Shown piece after piece: positions 1 through 7,969 of a DNA stretch of 15,427 nt. A program made the translations under genes and the position numbers. The DNA is from Ruminococcaceae bacterium UBA3451 (GTDB lineage: Bacteria > Bacillota > Clostridia > Oscillospirales > Acutalibacteraceae): contig DFRY01000069.1 of assembly GCA_002378845.1 (NCBI GenBank), positions 17,504-32,930 on the forward strand. Direction: 5' to 3'. Each line of letters begins with the position of its first letter. The first letter of the stretch is position 1. The notes under the pieces were generated by a model that was not told the DNA's origin, searched no databases, and worked only from the letters and a program-made list of their open reading frames with translations.

Positions 1-688
1 GCACATTGGCAGCATGGCGGGGTTTGGGCAAATGCGCGAAACGCTGGAAATTCTGGACGAATACGTTCTGAACGGCGCGCAAATCGGCATCGACTGCTAC
101 CCGTATTACGCGTTCAGTACGGAAATTGGCGAAACAACGTACGACGACGGCTGGCTGGAACGCTACGATACTGACTATTCCAGCATTGAAATTTGCGACG
201 GAGAATTCAAAGGCCAACGCTGCACAGAAGAAATCTTCCGCAAGCTGCGGATTGAAGCACCCCACACCATTACGGTGTGCCATGTGATGAAACCGGAAGA
301 AGTGGATTTGGCGCTGCTGCACCCCAACGTTGTAATAATTACCGACGGATTTTTAAACAACGGGCAGGGGCACCCCCGCGCTGCCGGAACCTTTCCGCGT
401 TTTTTGAAAAATTACGTTCGAACCGGGAAAATCAGTTTGGACGACGCAATTGCAAAAATGGCAGGCCAGCCCGCGCTGAAATTCGGGCTGACCAAAAAAG
501 GTAGGCTTTGTGCAGGAGCGGATGCAGATATTGTCATTTTTGACCCGGAAACCATTGCGGACACCGCTACCTATGACAGCCCGGTAAACCCACCGGTCGG
601 GATAGAGGCAGTTCTGATCGGCGGTGAAATTGCGCTGAAAAACGGAGTTGTTGAAAACGGTCGGCTGGGGCGTTCCCTGCGTTTTTAG
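1..688 (+). CDS. D-aminoacylase / N-acyl-D-amino-acid deacylase family amidohydrolase, 3' part
   Basis: The frame is open from the first codon at position 2 (reading H-I-G-S), so the gene starts outside the window; about 228 residues are visible. It resembles the C-terminal half of the metal-dependent D-aminoacylase branch of the amidohydrolase superfamily, which removes the acyl group from N-acyl-D-amino acids. Visible family marks: the first His (ISHxG-type region), C-Y-P-Y about 27 residues after the first internal Met, C-H-V-M, then T-D-G (conserved metal-site Asp) followed by GHPRAAGTFPRF, and the closing beta-sandwich stretch GADADIVIFDPETIADTATY. It lies 158 bases upstream of the epimerase gene, with a separate promoter between, so it is part of the cluster but perhaps not of the same transcript. 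Substrate is unknown; an N-acyl-D-amino acid or D-residue peptide from murein would fit. An internal ATG at 14 is not the true start. Confidence 0.85.
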   Translation, partial: HIGSMAGFGQMRETLEILDEYVLNGAQIGIDCYPYYAFSTEIGETTYDDGWLERYDTDYSSIEICDGEFKGQRCTEEIFRKLRIEAPHTITVCHVMKPEEVDLALLHPNVVIITDGFLNNGQGHPRAAGTFPRFLKNYVRTGKISLDDAIAKMAGQPALKFGLTKKGRLCAGADADIVIFDPETIADTATYDSPVNPPVGIEAVLIGGEIALKNGVVENGRLGRSLRF

Positions 689-697
689 AGAAAACGC
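679..697 (+). other. weak stem-loop over the stop codon of the amidohydrolase gene
   Basis: GCGTTTT (679-685) pairs with AAAACGC (691-697) around a 5-base loop containing the TAG stop. There is no U-tract after it, so it is not a standard intrinsic terminator. It may slow decay or mean nothing. Confidence 0.3.
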
Positions 698-745
698 GGA
701 ATGAATTTTGTCGATGCACTTCCGTCATAATTGAGCATTTTTTCC

Positions 746-774
746 TTTACAAAATCTTTCTGCGGTGCTATAAT
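746..774 (+). promoter_or_regulatory. sigma-A promoter of the epimerase-opp-ldcA-nlpC operon
   Basis: A -35 box TTTACA (746-751) and a perfect -10 box TATAAT (769-774) are separated by exactly 17 bases. The expected start of transcription is near 781, giving a leader of about 65 bases before the epimerase ATG. No obvious palindromic operator was seen in the leader. It is the only strong promoter seen before 10.5 kb on the plus strand, so it probably serves the whole downstream gene run. Confidence 0.8.
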
Positions 775-846
775 TCATTGTATTACAGGGTTTTATGAAT
801 TTTAAATGTGACAAAGTTGCATTTTGCTCAGTGAAGGAGCAGACGC

Positions 847-1929
847 ATGAAAATAAAAGAAATTGAAGTTGGAGAAATTTTTGTCCCCCTTGCCACCCCT
901 TTTAAAACCGCCTTGCGCACCGTGGAAAATGTGGAGGACATCGTGGTGAAAATCACTGCGGACACGGGGGAAGTGGGGTACGGCGAAGCGCCCCCCACAG
1001 CTGTGATTACCGGCGACACAAAAGGTTCGATTCGCTGCGCAATCCGCGACTTTATCCGCCCGGCGATTCTGGGCATGGACATTGAAAATATTGACGGCAT
1101 TATGGAACGGCTGCATGGGTGTATTCAGAAAAACACCAGTGCAAAAGCCTGTGTGGATATGGCTGTTTACGATTTGTACGGAAAGCGGTTCAACGCCCCG
1201 CTGTACCAGCTTTTGGGCGGCTACCGCAAAGAATTTGAAACAGACCTTACCATCAGCGTAAACCCGGTCGACGAAATGGTGCGCGACAGTGTGGCCGCTG
1301 TGAAGCGCGGGTACCGCATTTTGAAAACCAAGGTCGGCAAGGAAGGCGTAAAAGACATTGAACGCATTTCTGCAATTCGGCAGGCGGTCGGCAAAGACGT
1401 GAAAATCCGCGTGGACGCAAACCAGGGCTGGACGGCCAAAGAAGCAATACATATTATCTCCGTTATGGAAGACAAAGGACTGGACATTGAGCTGTGCGAA
1501 CAGCCTGTGAAAGCGCACGACCTGAACGGCATGCGCGCGGTGACGAAGGCGGTTTATACCCCCATTTTGGCCGACGAAAGCGTTTTTTCGGCGGAAGACG
1601 CGGTGGAAATTATCCGCACCCGCGCGGCGGATCTGATTAACATTAAACTGATGAAAACCGGCGGCATTTACGGCGCGCTGAAAATTTGCGCCATTGCCGA
1701 AAGTTACGGTATGGAATGTATGATCGGCTGTATGTTGGAAAGCAAGCTCGCGGTCAGCGCGGCGGCTCACCTTGCGGCGGCGAAAGGAATTATTACCCGT
1801 GCCGACTTGGACGGCCCGTCGCTGTGCAAAACCGACCCGTTCGAAGGCGGCCCGGAATTTTTGGAAAACCGGATTGTTATGAACGATTTGCCCGGCATCG
1901 GAATTCGTACCGTACCCGCGTTCCAATAA
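847..1929 (+). CDS. ykfB: L-Ala-D/L-Glu epimerase (dipeptide epimerase, enolase superfamily)
   Basis: This 360-residue protein has the full active site of the muconate-lactonizing/dipeptide epimerase group. The K-T-K motif gives Lys160 and Lys162, metal ligands are Asp190 (RVDANQGW), Glu218 (CEQP) and Asp243 (LADES), and the opposite-face base is Lys267 (NIKLMKTGG). Two features point to L-Ala-D/L-Glu specificity: Arg24, at the place of the arginine that binds the glutamate side chain in the B. subtilis enzyme, and the Asp320-x-Asp322 pair that holds the dipeptide amino group. The enzyme epimerises L-Ala-D-Glu from murein to L-Ala-L-Glu in the cytoplasm. The start is fixed by AAGGAG at 834-839, 7 bases upstream. 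It is the first gene after the 746-774 promoter. The symbol follows the B. subtilis orthologue. Confidence 0.93.
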   Translation: MKIKEIEVGEIFVPLATPFKTALRTVENVEDIVVKITADTGEVGYGEAPPTAVITGDTKGSIRCAIRDFIRPAILGMDIENIDGIMERLHGCIQKNTSAKACVDMAVYDLYGKRFNAPLYQLLGGYRKEFETDLTISVNPVDEMVRDSVAAVKRGYRILKTKVGKEGVKDIERISAIRQAVGKDVKIRVDANQGWTAKEAIHIISVMEDKGLDIELCEQPVKAHDLNGMRAVTKAVYTPILADESVFSAEDAVEIIRTRAADLINIKLMKTGGIYGALKICAIAESYGMECMIGCMLESKLAVSAAAHLAAAKGIITRADLDGPSLCKTDPFEGGPEFLENRIVMNDLPGIGIRTVPAFQ

Positions 1930-1950
1930 TAAAGTTATTTACGCTTTTTA

Positions 1951-1985
1951 AAAGCAGGGCAATCAGCGTGTCTGCCCTACTTTTT
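1951..1985 (+). terminator. terminator-like stem-loop between epimerase and oppA genes
   Basis: AAAG plus AGGGCA (1951-1961, with one unpaired C) pairs with TGCCCT plus CTTT (1973-1983) around an 11-base loop, and the 3' side merges with a run of five T (1981-1985). This is intrinsic-terminator architecture with one internal mismatch. No convincing promoter lies between it and oppA at 2029, so oppA expression probably depends on read-through, making this a partial terminator or processing site. Confidence 0.6.
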
Positions 1986-2028
1986 CAACGAACCATTTTG
2001 AGAAACGATTGAGAAAAGAGGATGAATT

Positions 2029-3885
2029 ATGAAAAAGCTGTTATCTCTGCTTTTGTGCGCGGCGATGCTGCTCGGCACACTGGTAGGCTGCGGCAAAAAA
2101 GCCGCGGCATCATCGGAAACCTACCGCAAACTGTATTCCCAGGAATTCAGCACACTGAACTACCTTGTGACCGGAAACCAAATTGACCAATGGGTCGCCG
2201 CAAACTGCATTGACGGTCTGGTGGAATACGACAAATACGGCGTGGTACAGCCCGGCCTTGCGGAAAAATGGGAGACCAGCGCAGACCAGCTCACCTGGAC
2301 ATTCCACCTGCGCAAAGGCGTAAAATGGGTGGACAATACCGGCAAAGAAGTTGCCGATGTAAAGGCGCAGGACTTTGTCGATGCCGCACAGTATATTTTA
2401 AATCCGGATAATAAATCCGAGACCGTCAACTCGTTTTACAGCGTGGTGGCGAACGCCGAGGATTACTACAATAAAAAGATCACCGACTTTTCACAGGTCG
2501 GCGTAAAGGCAGTGGACGACAGCACTTTGGTTTATACCCTGAAAAAACCGACCTCCTACTTCCTTTCCATGCTGGTTTATGTTTGCTTCCTGCCGGTTAA
2601 CGGCGACTTTGTAAAAGAAAAAGGAACGAATTTCGGAACGGACAATTCCAGCATCCTTTACAACGGTTCCTATATTCTTAGCACCTTTGAGCCGCAGGTT
2701 TCCCACGTTTACACAAAGAATGCGACATATTGGGATAAAGACAAGGTTTACATTAACTCGATTACAGAAACTTACAACAAAGAAACCGACACGCTTGCGC
2801 CGGAAATGTACAAACGCGGTGAAATTGATCAGGCTTATATTTCCGCCAATATTTTTGACGACTGGCTCAAAAACGATCAGACGAAGAACCTGGTCAGCCC
2901 AAGCCGCAACACCTTCTATTCCTACTTCTACGCGTTTAACTTCGATCCGAAATTTGACGCGCAATATGAGCCGGACAACTGGAAAAAAGCCGTTAATAAT
3001 GAAAACTTCCGTAAATCGCTGTTTTACGGTCTTGACCGTGTAAAAGCGATTGCCGTCGCCGAACCAAACAGCCCGGAAAAACGAATTCTGAATACCATTA
3101 CTCCACCGGATTTTGTTGACCTGAACGGCACGGATTACACCAACGTCGGCGACCTGAAAGCAATCTCCTCCAGGGATTCGTTCCAGGCGGACGAAGCAAA
3201 GAAATACGCCGCACAGGCAAAAACCGAACTGACTGCCGCGGGCGTGACCTTCCCCGTTAAAATTTTAATGCCTTACAACCCATCCACCACCAACTGGGAT
3301 AAGGAAACTCAGGTTGTCGAACAGCAGCTTGAAAGCCTGCTCGGCAAAGATTACATCGATATTATTCCGGAAGCAGGCCCGTCCACAGGCTTCCTTTCCG
3401 CTGTGCGCCGTCCCGGAAAATACGCGCTGATGAAGTGCAACTGGGGCCCGGACTACGCCGACCCGCAGACTTACTCCGACCCGTTCCAGCCGAACAACGC
3501 AAACGGCGAGGGCGGCGGTACCTATAACTGGCCGGAAAAAGTAGAAGGCTACACCGACGCGGACGGAAACAAAACCTACACGAACCTATACAATGCCGCT
3601 ATCGAGCAAAATACCGATGTAAGCGCACGTTACAATGCGTTTGCAAAAGCGGAAGCATTCCTGATTAACAGCGCGTTTGTCATTCCGTTCGGCCTGACCA
3701 ACGACGGGTATCAGGTTTCCAGAAGAAATGAATTTGACTCGCAGTATTCCCCGTTCGGTGTTTCGATTCTCCGTTATAAGGGGCAGCATCTGCTTGAGAA
3801 ACCGATGAGCATGGACGAATACTATGCCGCGGAAAAACAATGGAGAACCGACCGCGAAGCAGCACTTGCCAAAGCCGCAAAATAG
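2029..3885 (+). CDS. oppA: oligopeptide ABC transporter substrate-binding lipoprotein
   Basis: The 618-residue product starts with a lipoprotein signal peptide: MKK, a hydrophobic core, and the lipobox L-V-G-C with Cys21 as lipidation site. The mature protein is a family 5 extracellular solute-binding protein, with the typical opening Y-S-Q-E-F-S-T-L-N-Y, the PGLAEKWE...LTWTFHLRKGVKW block (about residues 76-102) and the late DYADPQTYSDPF block (about 480-490). The C-terminal tail, SPFGVSILRYKGQ and beyond, is like the AmiA/OppA proteins of low-GC Gram-positives. It should capture peptides at the outer face of the membrane and pass them to OppBC. RBS AGAGGA is at 2017-2022. Murein-enzyme neighbours suggest murein peptides as cargo, by analogy with B. 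subtilis DppE; that specificity is inference. Confidence 0.92.
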   Translation: MKKLLSLLLCAAMLLGTLVGCGKKAAASSETYRKLYSQEFSTLNYLVTGNQIDQWVAANCIDGLVEYDKYGVVQPGLAEKWETSADQLTWTFHLRKGVKWVDNTGKEVADVKAQDFVDAAQYILNPDNKSETVNSFYSVVANAEDYYNKKITDFSQVGVKAVDDSTLVYTLKKPTSYFLSMLVYVCFLPVNGDFVKEKGTNFGTDNSSILYNGSYILSTFEPQVSHVYTKNATYWDKDKVYINSITETYNKETDTLAPEMYKRGEIDQAYISANIFDDWLKNDQTKNLVSPSRNTFYSYFYAFNFDPKFDAQYEPDNWKKAVNNENFRKSLFYGLDRVKAIAVAEPNSPEKRILNTITPPDFVDLNGTDYTNVGDLKAISSRDSFQADEAKKYAAQAKTELTAAGVTFPVKILMPYNPSTTNWDKETQVVEQQLESLLGKDYIDIIPEAGPSTGFLSAVRRPGKYALMKCNWGPDYADPQTYSDPFQPNNANGEGGGTYNWPEKVEGYTDADGNKTYTNLYNAAIEQNTDVSARYNAFAKAEAFLINSAFVIPFGLTNDGYQVSRRNEFDSQYSPFGVSILRYKGQHLLEKPMSMDEYYAAEKQWRTDREAALAKAAK

Positions 3886-3919
3886 AAAATAAATTTAACA
3901 GCTCGATTCTGTCATATTC

Positions 3920-3958
3920 GAATCATGACTCCGTTCATTAGGGGCGGAGTCATGATTC
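3920..3958 (+). other. perfect 14-bp stem-loop after oppA
   Basis: GAATCATGACTCCG (3920-3933) is exactly complementary to CGGAGTCATGATTC (3945-3958), with an 11-base loop. It is followed by an A/T-rich stretch (ATTTTAATTT, 3960-3969) rather than a clean U-tract. Its place just after the substrate-binding protein gene fits an mRNA-protecting or partially terminating stem-loop. Confidence 0.7.
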
Positions 3959-3973
3959 CTATTTTAATTTCTA

Positions 3974-4025
3974 GGCAAGGGATACGAATTGGCATTGAAC
4001 GCAGCGCCAATTCGTATCATTTGCC
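3974..4025 (+). other. second stem-loop, directly before the oppB ribosome-binding site
   Basis: GATACGAATTGGC (3981-3993) pairs perfectly with GCCAATTCGTATC (4006-4018) around a 12-base loop. The stem continues outward through one G.U/mismatch step into GGCAA (3974-3978) with TTGCC (4021-4025). It ends three bases before the purine-rich RBS of oppB (about 4028-4034), so it may influence oppB translation as well as RNA decay. It is unrelated in sequence to the preceding hairpin. Confidence 0.65.
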
Positions 4026-4041
4026 AAAAAGGAGCATTGCC

Positions 4042-4983
4042 ATGTTAAAATACGCTGCAAAAAGGCTGCTTCAGTCTGTTTTTACGCTTCTCATCATTGT
4101 TACGATTGTATTTTCGCTGATGAGACTGATGCCGATTGAAGGTTACTTCCAAAACTTTGAGAAGATGGATAAAAACCAGATTCATACCGCACTGCAAAGT
4201 ATGGGACTGCTCGATCCGCTTCCCGTTCAGCTGAAAAACTTTTTTATTCAGCTTTTTCACGGCAGCCTTGGCAATTCATTGATTTACCGCCCGAACGTAC
4301 CGGTGCTTCAAATTATTGCCGATAAAGCGCCCGTTTCCGTTTGTATGGGCCTTGCCTCCATGGCAATTGCGCTTCTTCTCGGCCTGCCGCTCGGCACCGC
4401 GATGGCGCGCGGCAAAAGCAAATTCTGGGATAAATTCGGCACCGCCTTCATTGTGTTTATCACCGCGGTACCGGCCGCCGTGTATTACCTGCTGGTTCAG
4501 CTTTACTGTACGGACTGGTTCGGGCTGCCCATCCTGTTCAGCTTGAACGACCCGGTCAGCTGGGTTCTTCCGACCATATCGCTGTCGCTGGGGAACATCG
4601 CCTACTACGCAATGTGGCTGCGCCGTTACATGGTGGATGAACTGAACAAAGACTACATTAAACTGGCGCGCGCCAAGGGCGTAAGCAACAAAGCCATTAT
4701 GAGGGACCATGTATTCCGCAACGCATTTGTTCCCATGGTGCAGTATCTGCCCACTTCGCTTCTTTACACTGTGGCCGGTTCCATCTACATAGAATCGCTT
4801 TACTCCGTGCCCGGAATGGGCGGCCTTCTGGTTAACGTCATTCAGCGGCAGGACAACAACATGGTACAGGGGCTTGTCCTTATTTACTCCGCAGTCGGCA
4901 TTATCGGCCTCCTGCTCGGCGACATTCTGATGAACGCGATGGATCCGCGCATCAGCTTTACCAAAAAAGGAGGTGCCAGATAG
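4042..4983 (+). CDS. oppB: oligopeptide ABC transporter permease, OppB type
   Basis: The ATG at 4042 is chosen because AAAAAGGAG lies 8 bases upstream. The frame is open back to 3925, but that part holds two stem-loops. The product is 313 residues and begins MLKYAAKRLLQSVFTLLIIV, the usual first transmembrane helix of OppB. Several further hydrophobic helices follow, with the binding-protein-dependent transport inner-membrane domain in the C-terminal two thirds. The EAA loop that docks on the ATPases is seen as DYIKLARAKGVSNKAIMRDH with the following RNAFVP. It pairs with OppC to form the membrane channel. The stop codon shares one base with the GTG start of oppC. Confidence 0.92.
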   Translation: MLKYAAKRLLQSVFTLLIIVTIVFSLMRLMPIEGYFQNFEKMDKNQIHTALQSMGLLDPLPVQLKNFFIQLFHGSLGNSLIYRPNVPVLQIIADKAPVSVCMGLASMAIALLLGLPLGTAMARGKSKFWDKFGTAFIVFITAVPAAVYYLLVQLYCTDWFGLPILFSLNDPVSWVLPTISLSLGNIAYYAMWLRRYMVDELNKDYIKLARAKGVSNKAIMRDHVFRNAFVPMVQYLPTSLLYTVAGSIYIESLYSVPGMGGLLVNVIQRQDNNMVQGLVLIYSAVGIIGLLLGDILMNAMDPRISFTKKGGAR

Positions 4984-5978
4984 TGGCTCTGCGACATAAA
5001 AAAGTTACTTCGGTCGAAAACAGCATCAACGACTCCTTTCGGAACATGCCGGAAGACGACCTGTTTGAATTTGCCGAATTCGATGAAACGGCGGCGGAAC
5101 GAAGCGGATATTCCAACTACTCGTACTGGCGCTCTACGTTCCAGGTTTTCTTTAAAAACAAAGTGGCGGTCGCGCTCCTTATTGTCATTGGAGTAACGCT
5201 GCTGTTTACCTTTATTCAGCCCATTCTTCCCGGCCAGCGCTCTGCGACGGAAATTGTTAACGACGCAAGCGGCATGCAGATTCGCAATCAGGTACCCAAC
5301 GCAGAATTCTGGTTCGGCACCAACTCCATCGGTCAGGATTTGTGGAGCCGTGTTTGGAGCGGCACCCGCACTTCCCTGCTCATCGGCTTTGCCGTTGCCC
5401 TGACCGAAGCGGTTCTGGGCATTCTGATGGGCGTGTTATGGGGGTACGTGCGCAAACTGGACCGCCTGTTCACTGAAATTTACAACGTGCTTGACAATAT
5501 TCCGCAGACCGTGGTTCTGATTCTGTTTTCCTACATTATGCGCCCCAGCGTTTCCACGCTGGTGTTTGCCATGTGCCTGACCGGCTGGCTTGACATGGCG
5601 CGTTTTATCCGCAATCAAATTATCATTATCCGCGACCGCGACTACAATCTGGCCTCGCGCTGCCTTGGCACGCCGACCCACCGCATTATGGTAAAAAACC
5701 TGCTGCCATACCTTGTTTCCGTCATTATGATGCGCATGGCGCTGGCAATTCCGGCCGCAATTGGCAACGAAGTGTTTCTTACCTACATTGGTCTTGGGCT
5801 GCCGGTCAGCATTCCGTCGCTGGGGAACCTGATTAACGAGGGGCGCATTCTTATGACCTCGGCCGACCTGAGGTACCAGTTATTTTTCCCGGCCATTGCG
5901 CTTTCTGTCGTCACCATTTCGTTCTACATTATCGGCAACGCGTTTGCGGACGCGTCCGATCCGAAAAATCATATTTAA
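4983..5978 (+). CDS. oppC: oligopeptide ABC transporter permease, OppC type
   Basis: The 331-residue permease starts at GTG 4983, overlapping the oppB TAG by one base. A very strong RBS, AAAGGAGG (4966-4973), sits 9 bases upstream inside oppB. The protein has an N-terminal acidic cytoplasmic stretch (EDDLFEFAEFDE), a first membrane helix near residues 58-78, then the OppC hallmark FGTNSIGQDLWSRVWSGTR that precedes the transport domain, and an EAA loop, DYNLASRCLGTPTHRIMVKN, followed by LLPYLVS. Coupled translation with oppB is likely. The acidic amino-terminal stretch is common in the Firmicute OppC/AmiD subgroup. Confidence 0.92.
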   Translation: MALRHKKVTSVENSINDSFRNMPEDDLFEFAEFDETAAERSGYSNYSYWRSTFQVFFKNKVAVALLIVIGVTLLFTFIQPILPGQRSATEIVNDASGMQIRNQVPNAEFWFGTNSIGQDLWSRVWSGTRTSLLIGFAVALTEAVLGILMGVLWGYVRKLDRLFTEIYNVLDNIPQTVVLILFSYIMRPSVSTLVFAMCLTGWLDMARFIRNQIIIIRDRDYNLASRCLGTPTHRIMVKNLLPYLVSVIMMRMALAIPAAIGNEVFLTYIGLGLPVSIPSLGNLINEGRILMTSADLRYQLFFPAIALSVVTISFYIIGNAFADASDPKNHI

Positions 5979-5990
5979 GGAGGTTGATTT

Positions 5991-7031
5991 ATGGAACAGG
6001 AAGTTATATTATCTGTAAAGAACCTGGAAGTGAAATTCAACCTTCGCGGCAAAATCCTGAACGCGATCCGCGGCGTTTCCCTTGACCTTTACAAAAGCGA
6101 AAGCCTTGCCATAGTGGGGGAATCCGGCTCCGGAAAATCCGTGTTTGTCAAAACCTTCATGGGGCTGCTTGACGCGAACGGTTCCATTACCGAAGGCGAA
6201 ATTTTATACAACGGGCAGGATTTATCGAAACTGAAAAACGAAAAAGACTGGCTTGCCCTTCGCGGCAGAGAAATTGCTATGGTGCTGCAGGACCCGATGA
6301 CCAGCCTGAACCCGCTGAAAACCATCGGGTTCCAAATCTGCGAAGCAATCGAGCTGCATCAGGGGTTACACGGCGCACAGGCAAAAGCCGCTGCAATTGA
6401 AATACTGGAGGATGTGGGTATTCACGACGCGGCGAACCGCATCAATCAGTTCCCACATGAATTTTCCGGCGGAATGCGGCAGCGCGTAGTCATTGCCATT
6501 GCCATTGCCTGCAAGCCGAAAATACTCATCTGTGACGAACCTACTACCGCACTGGACGTAACCATTCAGGCGCAGATTTTAAACCTGCTAAAAGACCTGA
6601 AGACAAAATACGACCTGACTACGGTTTACATCACTCACGACTTAGGCGTGGTCGCCAATGTGGCCGACCGTATCGCGGTTATGTATGCGGGCGATATTGT
6701 GGAAGTGGGAAAATGCGAGGAAGTGTTTTACAACCCCCGCCACCCTTACACCTGGGCGCTGCTGTCTTCGCTGCCGCAGCTTGGTATTAAGGGCGAAAAC
6801 CTGTATTCCATCAAGGGCGCCCCGCCGAACCTGTTTACCGAAATTCAGGGCGACGCGTTTGCCCCACGCAACCCGCGTGCGCTGAAAATCGATTTTGTAA
6901 AGCGCCCGCCCTATTTTGACGTCAGCCCAACACACAAAGCACGCACCTGGCTTTTAGACCCGCGTGCCCCGAAGGTTGACCCGCCGGAAATTATCGGCCA
7001 ACTGCGCGAGGGGGTGAGCGGCAATGTCTGA
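5991..7031 (+). CDS. oppD: oligopeptide ABC transporter ATP-binding protein, OppD type
   Basis: This 346-residue ATPase has Walker A GESGSGKS (residues 43-50), Q-loop near LQDPMTSLNP (99-108), signature FSGGMRQR (158-165), Walker B KILICDE (177-183) and switch His216. The C-terminal oligopeptide-transporter extension is present. However, where many OppD/DppD proteins have a cysteine-rich GCxFxxRC motif, this one reads GDAFAPRNP (287-295), so the cysteines are absent, as in the AmiE/OppD branch of streptococci and lactococci. RBS AAGGAGG (5977-5983) overlaps the oppC stop codon. It energises peptide import together with OppF. The last 8 bases overlap the oppF start (ATGTCTGA). Confidence 0.93.
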   Translation: MEQEVILSVKNLEVKFNLRGKILNAIRGVSLDLYKSESLAIVGESGSGKSVFVKTFMGLLDANGSITEGEILYNGQDLSKLKNEKDWLALRGREIAMVLQDPMTSLNPLKTIGFQICEAIELHQGLHGAQAKAAAIEILEDVGIHDAANRINQFPHEFSGGMRQRVVIAIAIACKPKILICDEPTTALDVTIQAQILNLLKDLKTKYDLTTVYITHDLGVVANVADRIAVMYAGDIVEVGKCEEVFYNPRHPYTWALLSSLPQLGIKGENLYSIKGAPPNLFTEIQGDAFAPRNPRALKIDFVKRPPYFDVSPTHKARTWLLDPRAPKVDPPEIIGQLREGVSGNV

Positions 7032-7968
7032 TTTTGATAAGAAAGAACCGCTTCTTGAGGTAAAGGATTTACAAATTACGTTCGGTGAACGCAAACATAA
7101 ATTTGTCGCCGTAGACGGCGTCAGCTTTCAGATTTATAAAGGCGAGACTTTCGGCCTTGTGGGTGAATCCGGTTCCGGAAAAACAACCATCGGCCGCTCC
7201 GTTATCCGCATTAACCCCGTTTCCGGGGGCGAAATCCGGTACAAAGGGCAAACGATCAGCGGAAAAATTCCGAAAGAACTCGACGCAAGGCTGACCCGCC
7301 AGATTCAGATGATTTTTCAGGACCCCATGGCGAGCCTGAACGAACGCGCCAAGGTGGACTATATTATTTCCGAAGGGCTTTACAACCGCGGCAGGCATTT
7401 GACGGAAACCGAACGCAAAGCCGAAGTGGAAAAGGTGCTGACCGACGTGGGCCTGCTGCCCGAATTTGCAAGCCGGTTTCCCCATGAATTTTCCGGCGGG
7501 CAGCGGCAGCGCATCGGCATTGCCCGGGCATTGATTATGCAGCCGGAATTCATTATTGCCGACGAACCCATCAGTGCGCTTGACGTTTCCATTCGGGCGC
7601 AGGTATTGAACCTGCTTTCCCAGCTGCAAAAAAAGCGCGGATTAACTTATCTTTTTGTAGCGCATGATTTATCCGTTGTACGGTTTATATCTGACCGCAT
7701 TGCGGTCATTCGCAAGGGCCGCCTGGTTGAGCTTGCCGAAACGGAACAGCTGTTTGCGCACCCGCTTCATCCTTACACCCGCGCGCTGCTTTCCGCCATT
7801 CCGCTGCCCGACCCGGTTGCAGAAAAAAATAAAAAACTGATTGTGTATGACCCCGACCAACACGATTATTCGGTCAACAAGCCGACCTGGTGCGAAATCG
7901 AACCCGGCCACTTTGTTCTGGCCAATGAGCCTGAACTCGAGGAGTACCGTCATTTATTGGAGCAATGA
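7024..7968 (+). CDS. oppF: oligopeptide ABC transporter ATP-binding protein, OppF type
   Basis: The 314-residue protein is the second ATPase of the importer. It has Walker A GESGSGKT (47-54), Q-loop IFQDPMASLN (97-106), signature FSGGQRQR (156-163), Walker B FIIADE (176-181) followed by the D-loop SALD, and switch His214. The C-terminal extension is of the AmiF/OppF type. Translation starts inside the end of oppD (8-base overlap), with the purine-rich GAGGGGGTGAG as RBS. The gene ends one base before the ATG of the LD-carboxypeptidase gene, so importer and cytoplasmic murein enzymes are tightly coupled. Confidence 0.92.
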   Translation: MSDFDKKEPLLEVKDLQITFGERKHKFVAVDGVSFQIYKGETFGLVGESGSGKTTIGRSVIRINPVSGGEIRYKGQTISGKIPKELDARLTRQIQMIFQDPMASLNERAKVDYIISEGLYNRGRHLTETERKAEVEKVLTDVGLLPEFASRFPHEFSGGQRQRIGIARALIMQPEFIIADEPISALDVSIRAQVLNLLSQLQKKRGLTYLFVAHDLSVVRFISDRIAVIRKGRLVELAETEQLFAHPLHPYTRALLSAIPLPDPVAEKNKKLIVYDPDQHDYSVNKPTWCEIEPGHFVLANEPELEEYRHLLEQ

Positions 7969-7969
7969 T

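Noticed and set aside
802..1926. Long antisense ORF opposite the epimerase gene
   Set aside because: It is a frame shadow caused by codon bias of the real gene; it has no RBS and a composition (rich in F, H, N, R) unlike real proteins.
3925..4041. Upstream extension of oppB from an ATG at 3925
   Set aside because: The extra 39 codons run through two perfect stem-loops, lack OppB homology, and a strong RBS precedes the ATG at 4042, where the first membrane helix begins.
7841..7969. Upstream start of ldcA inside oppF
   Set aside because: It would overlap oppF by 128 bases in another frame and has no family similarity; the ATG at 7970 has an RBS and gives a standard LdcA N-terminus.
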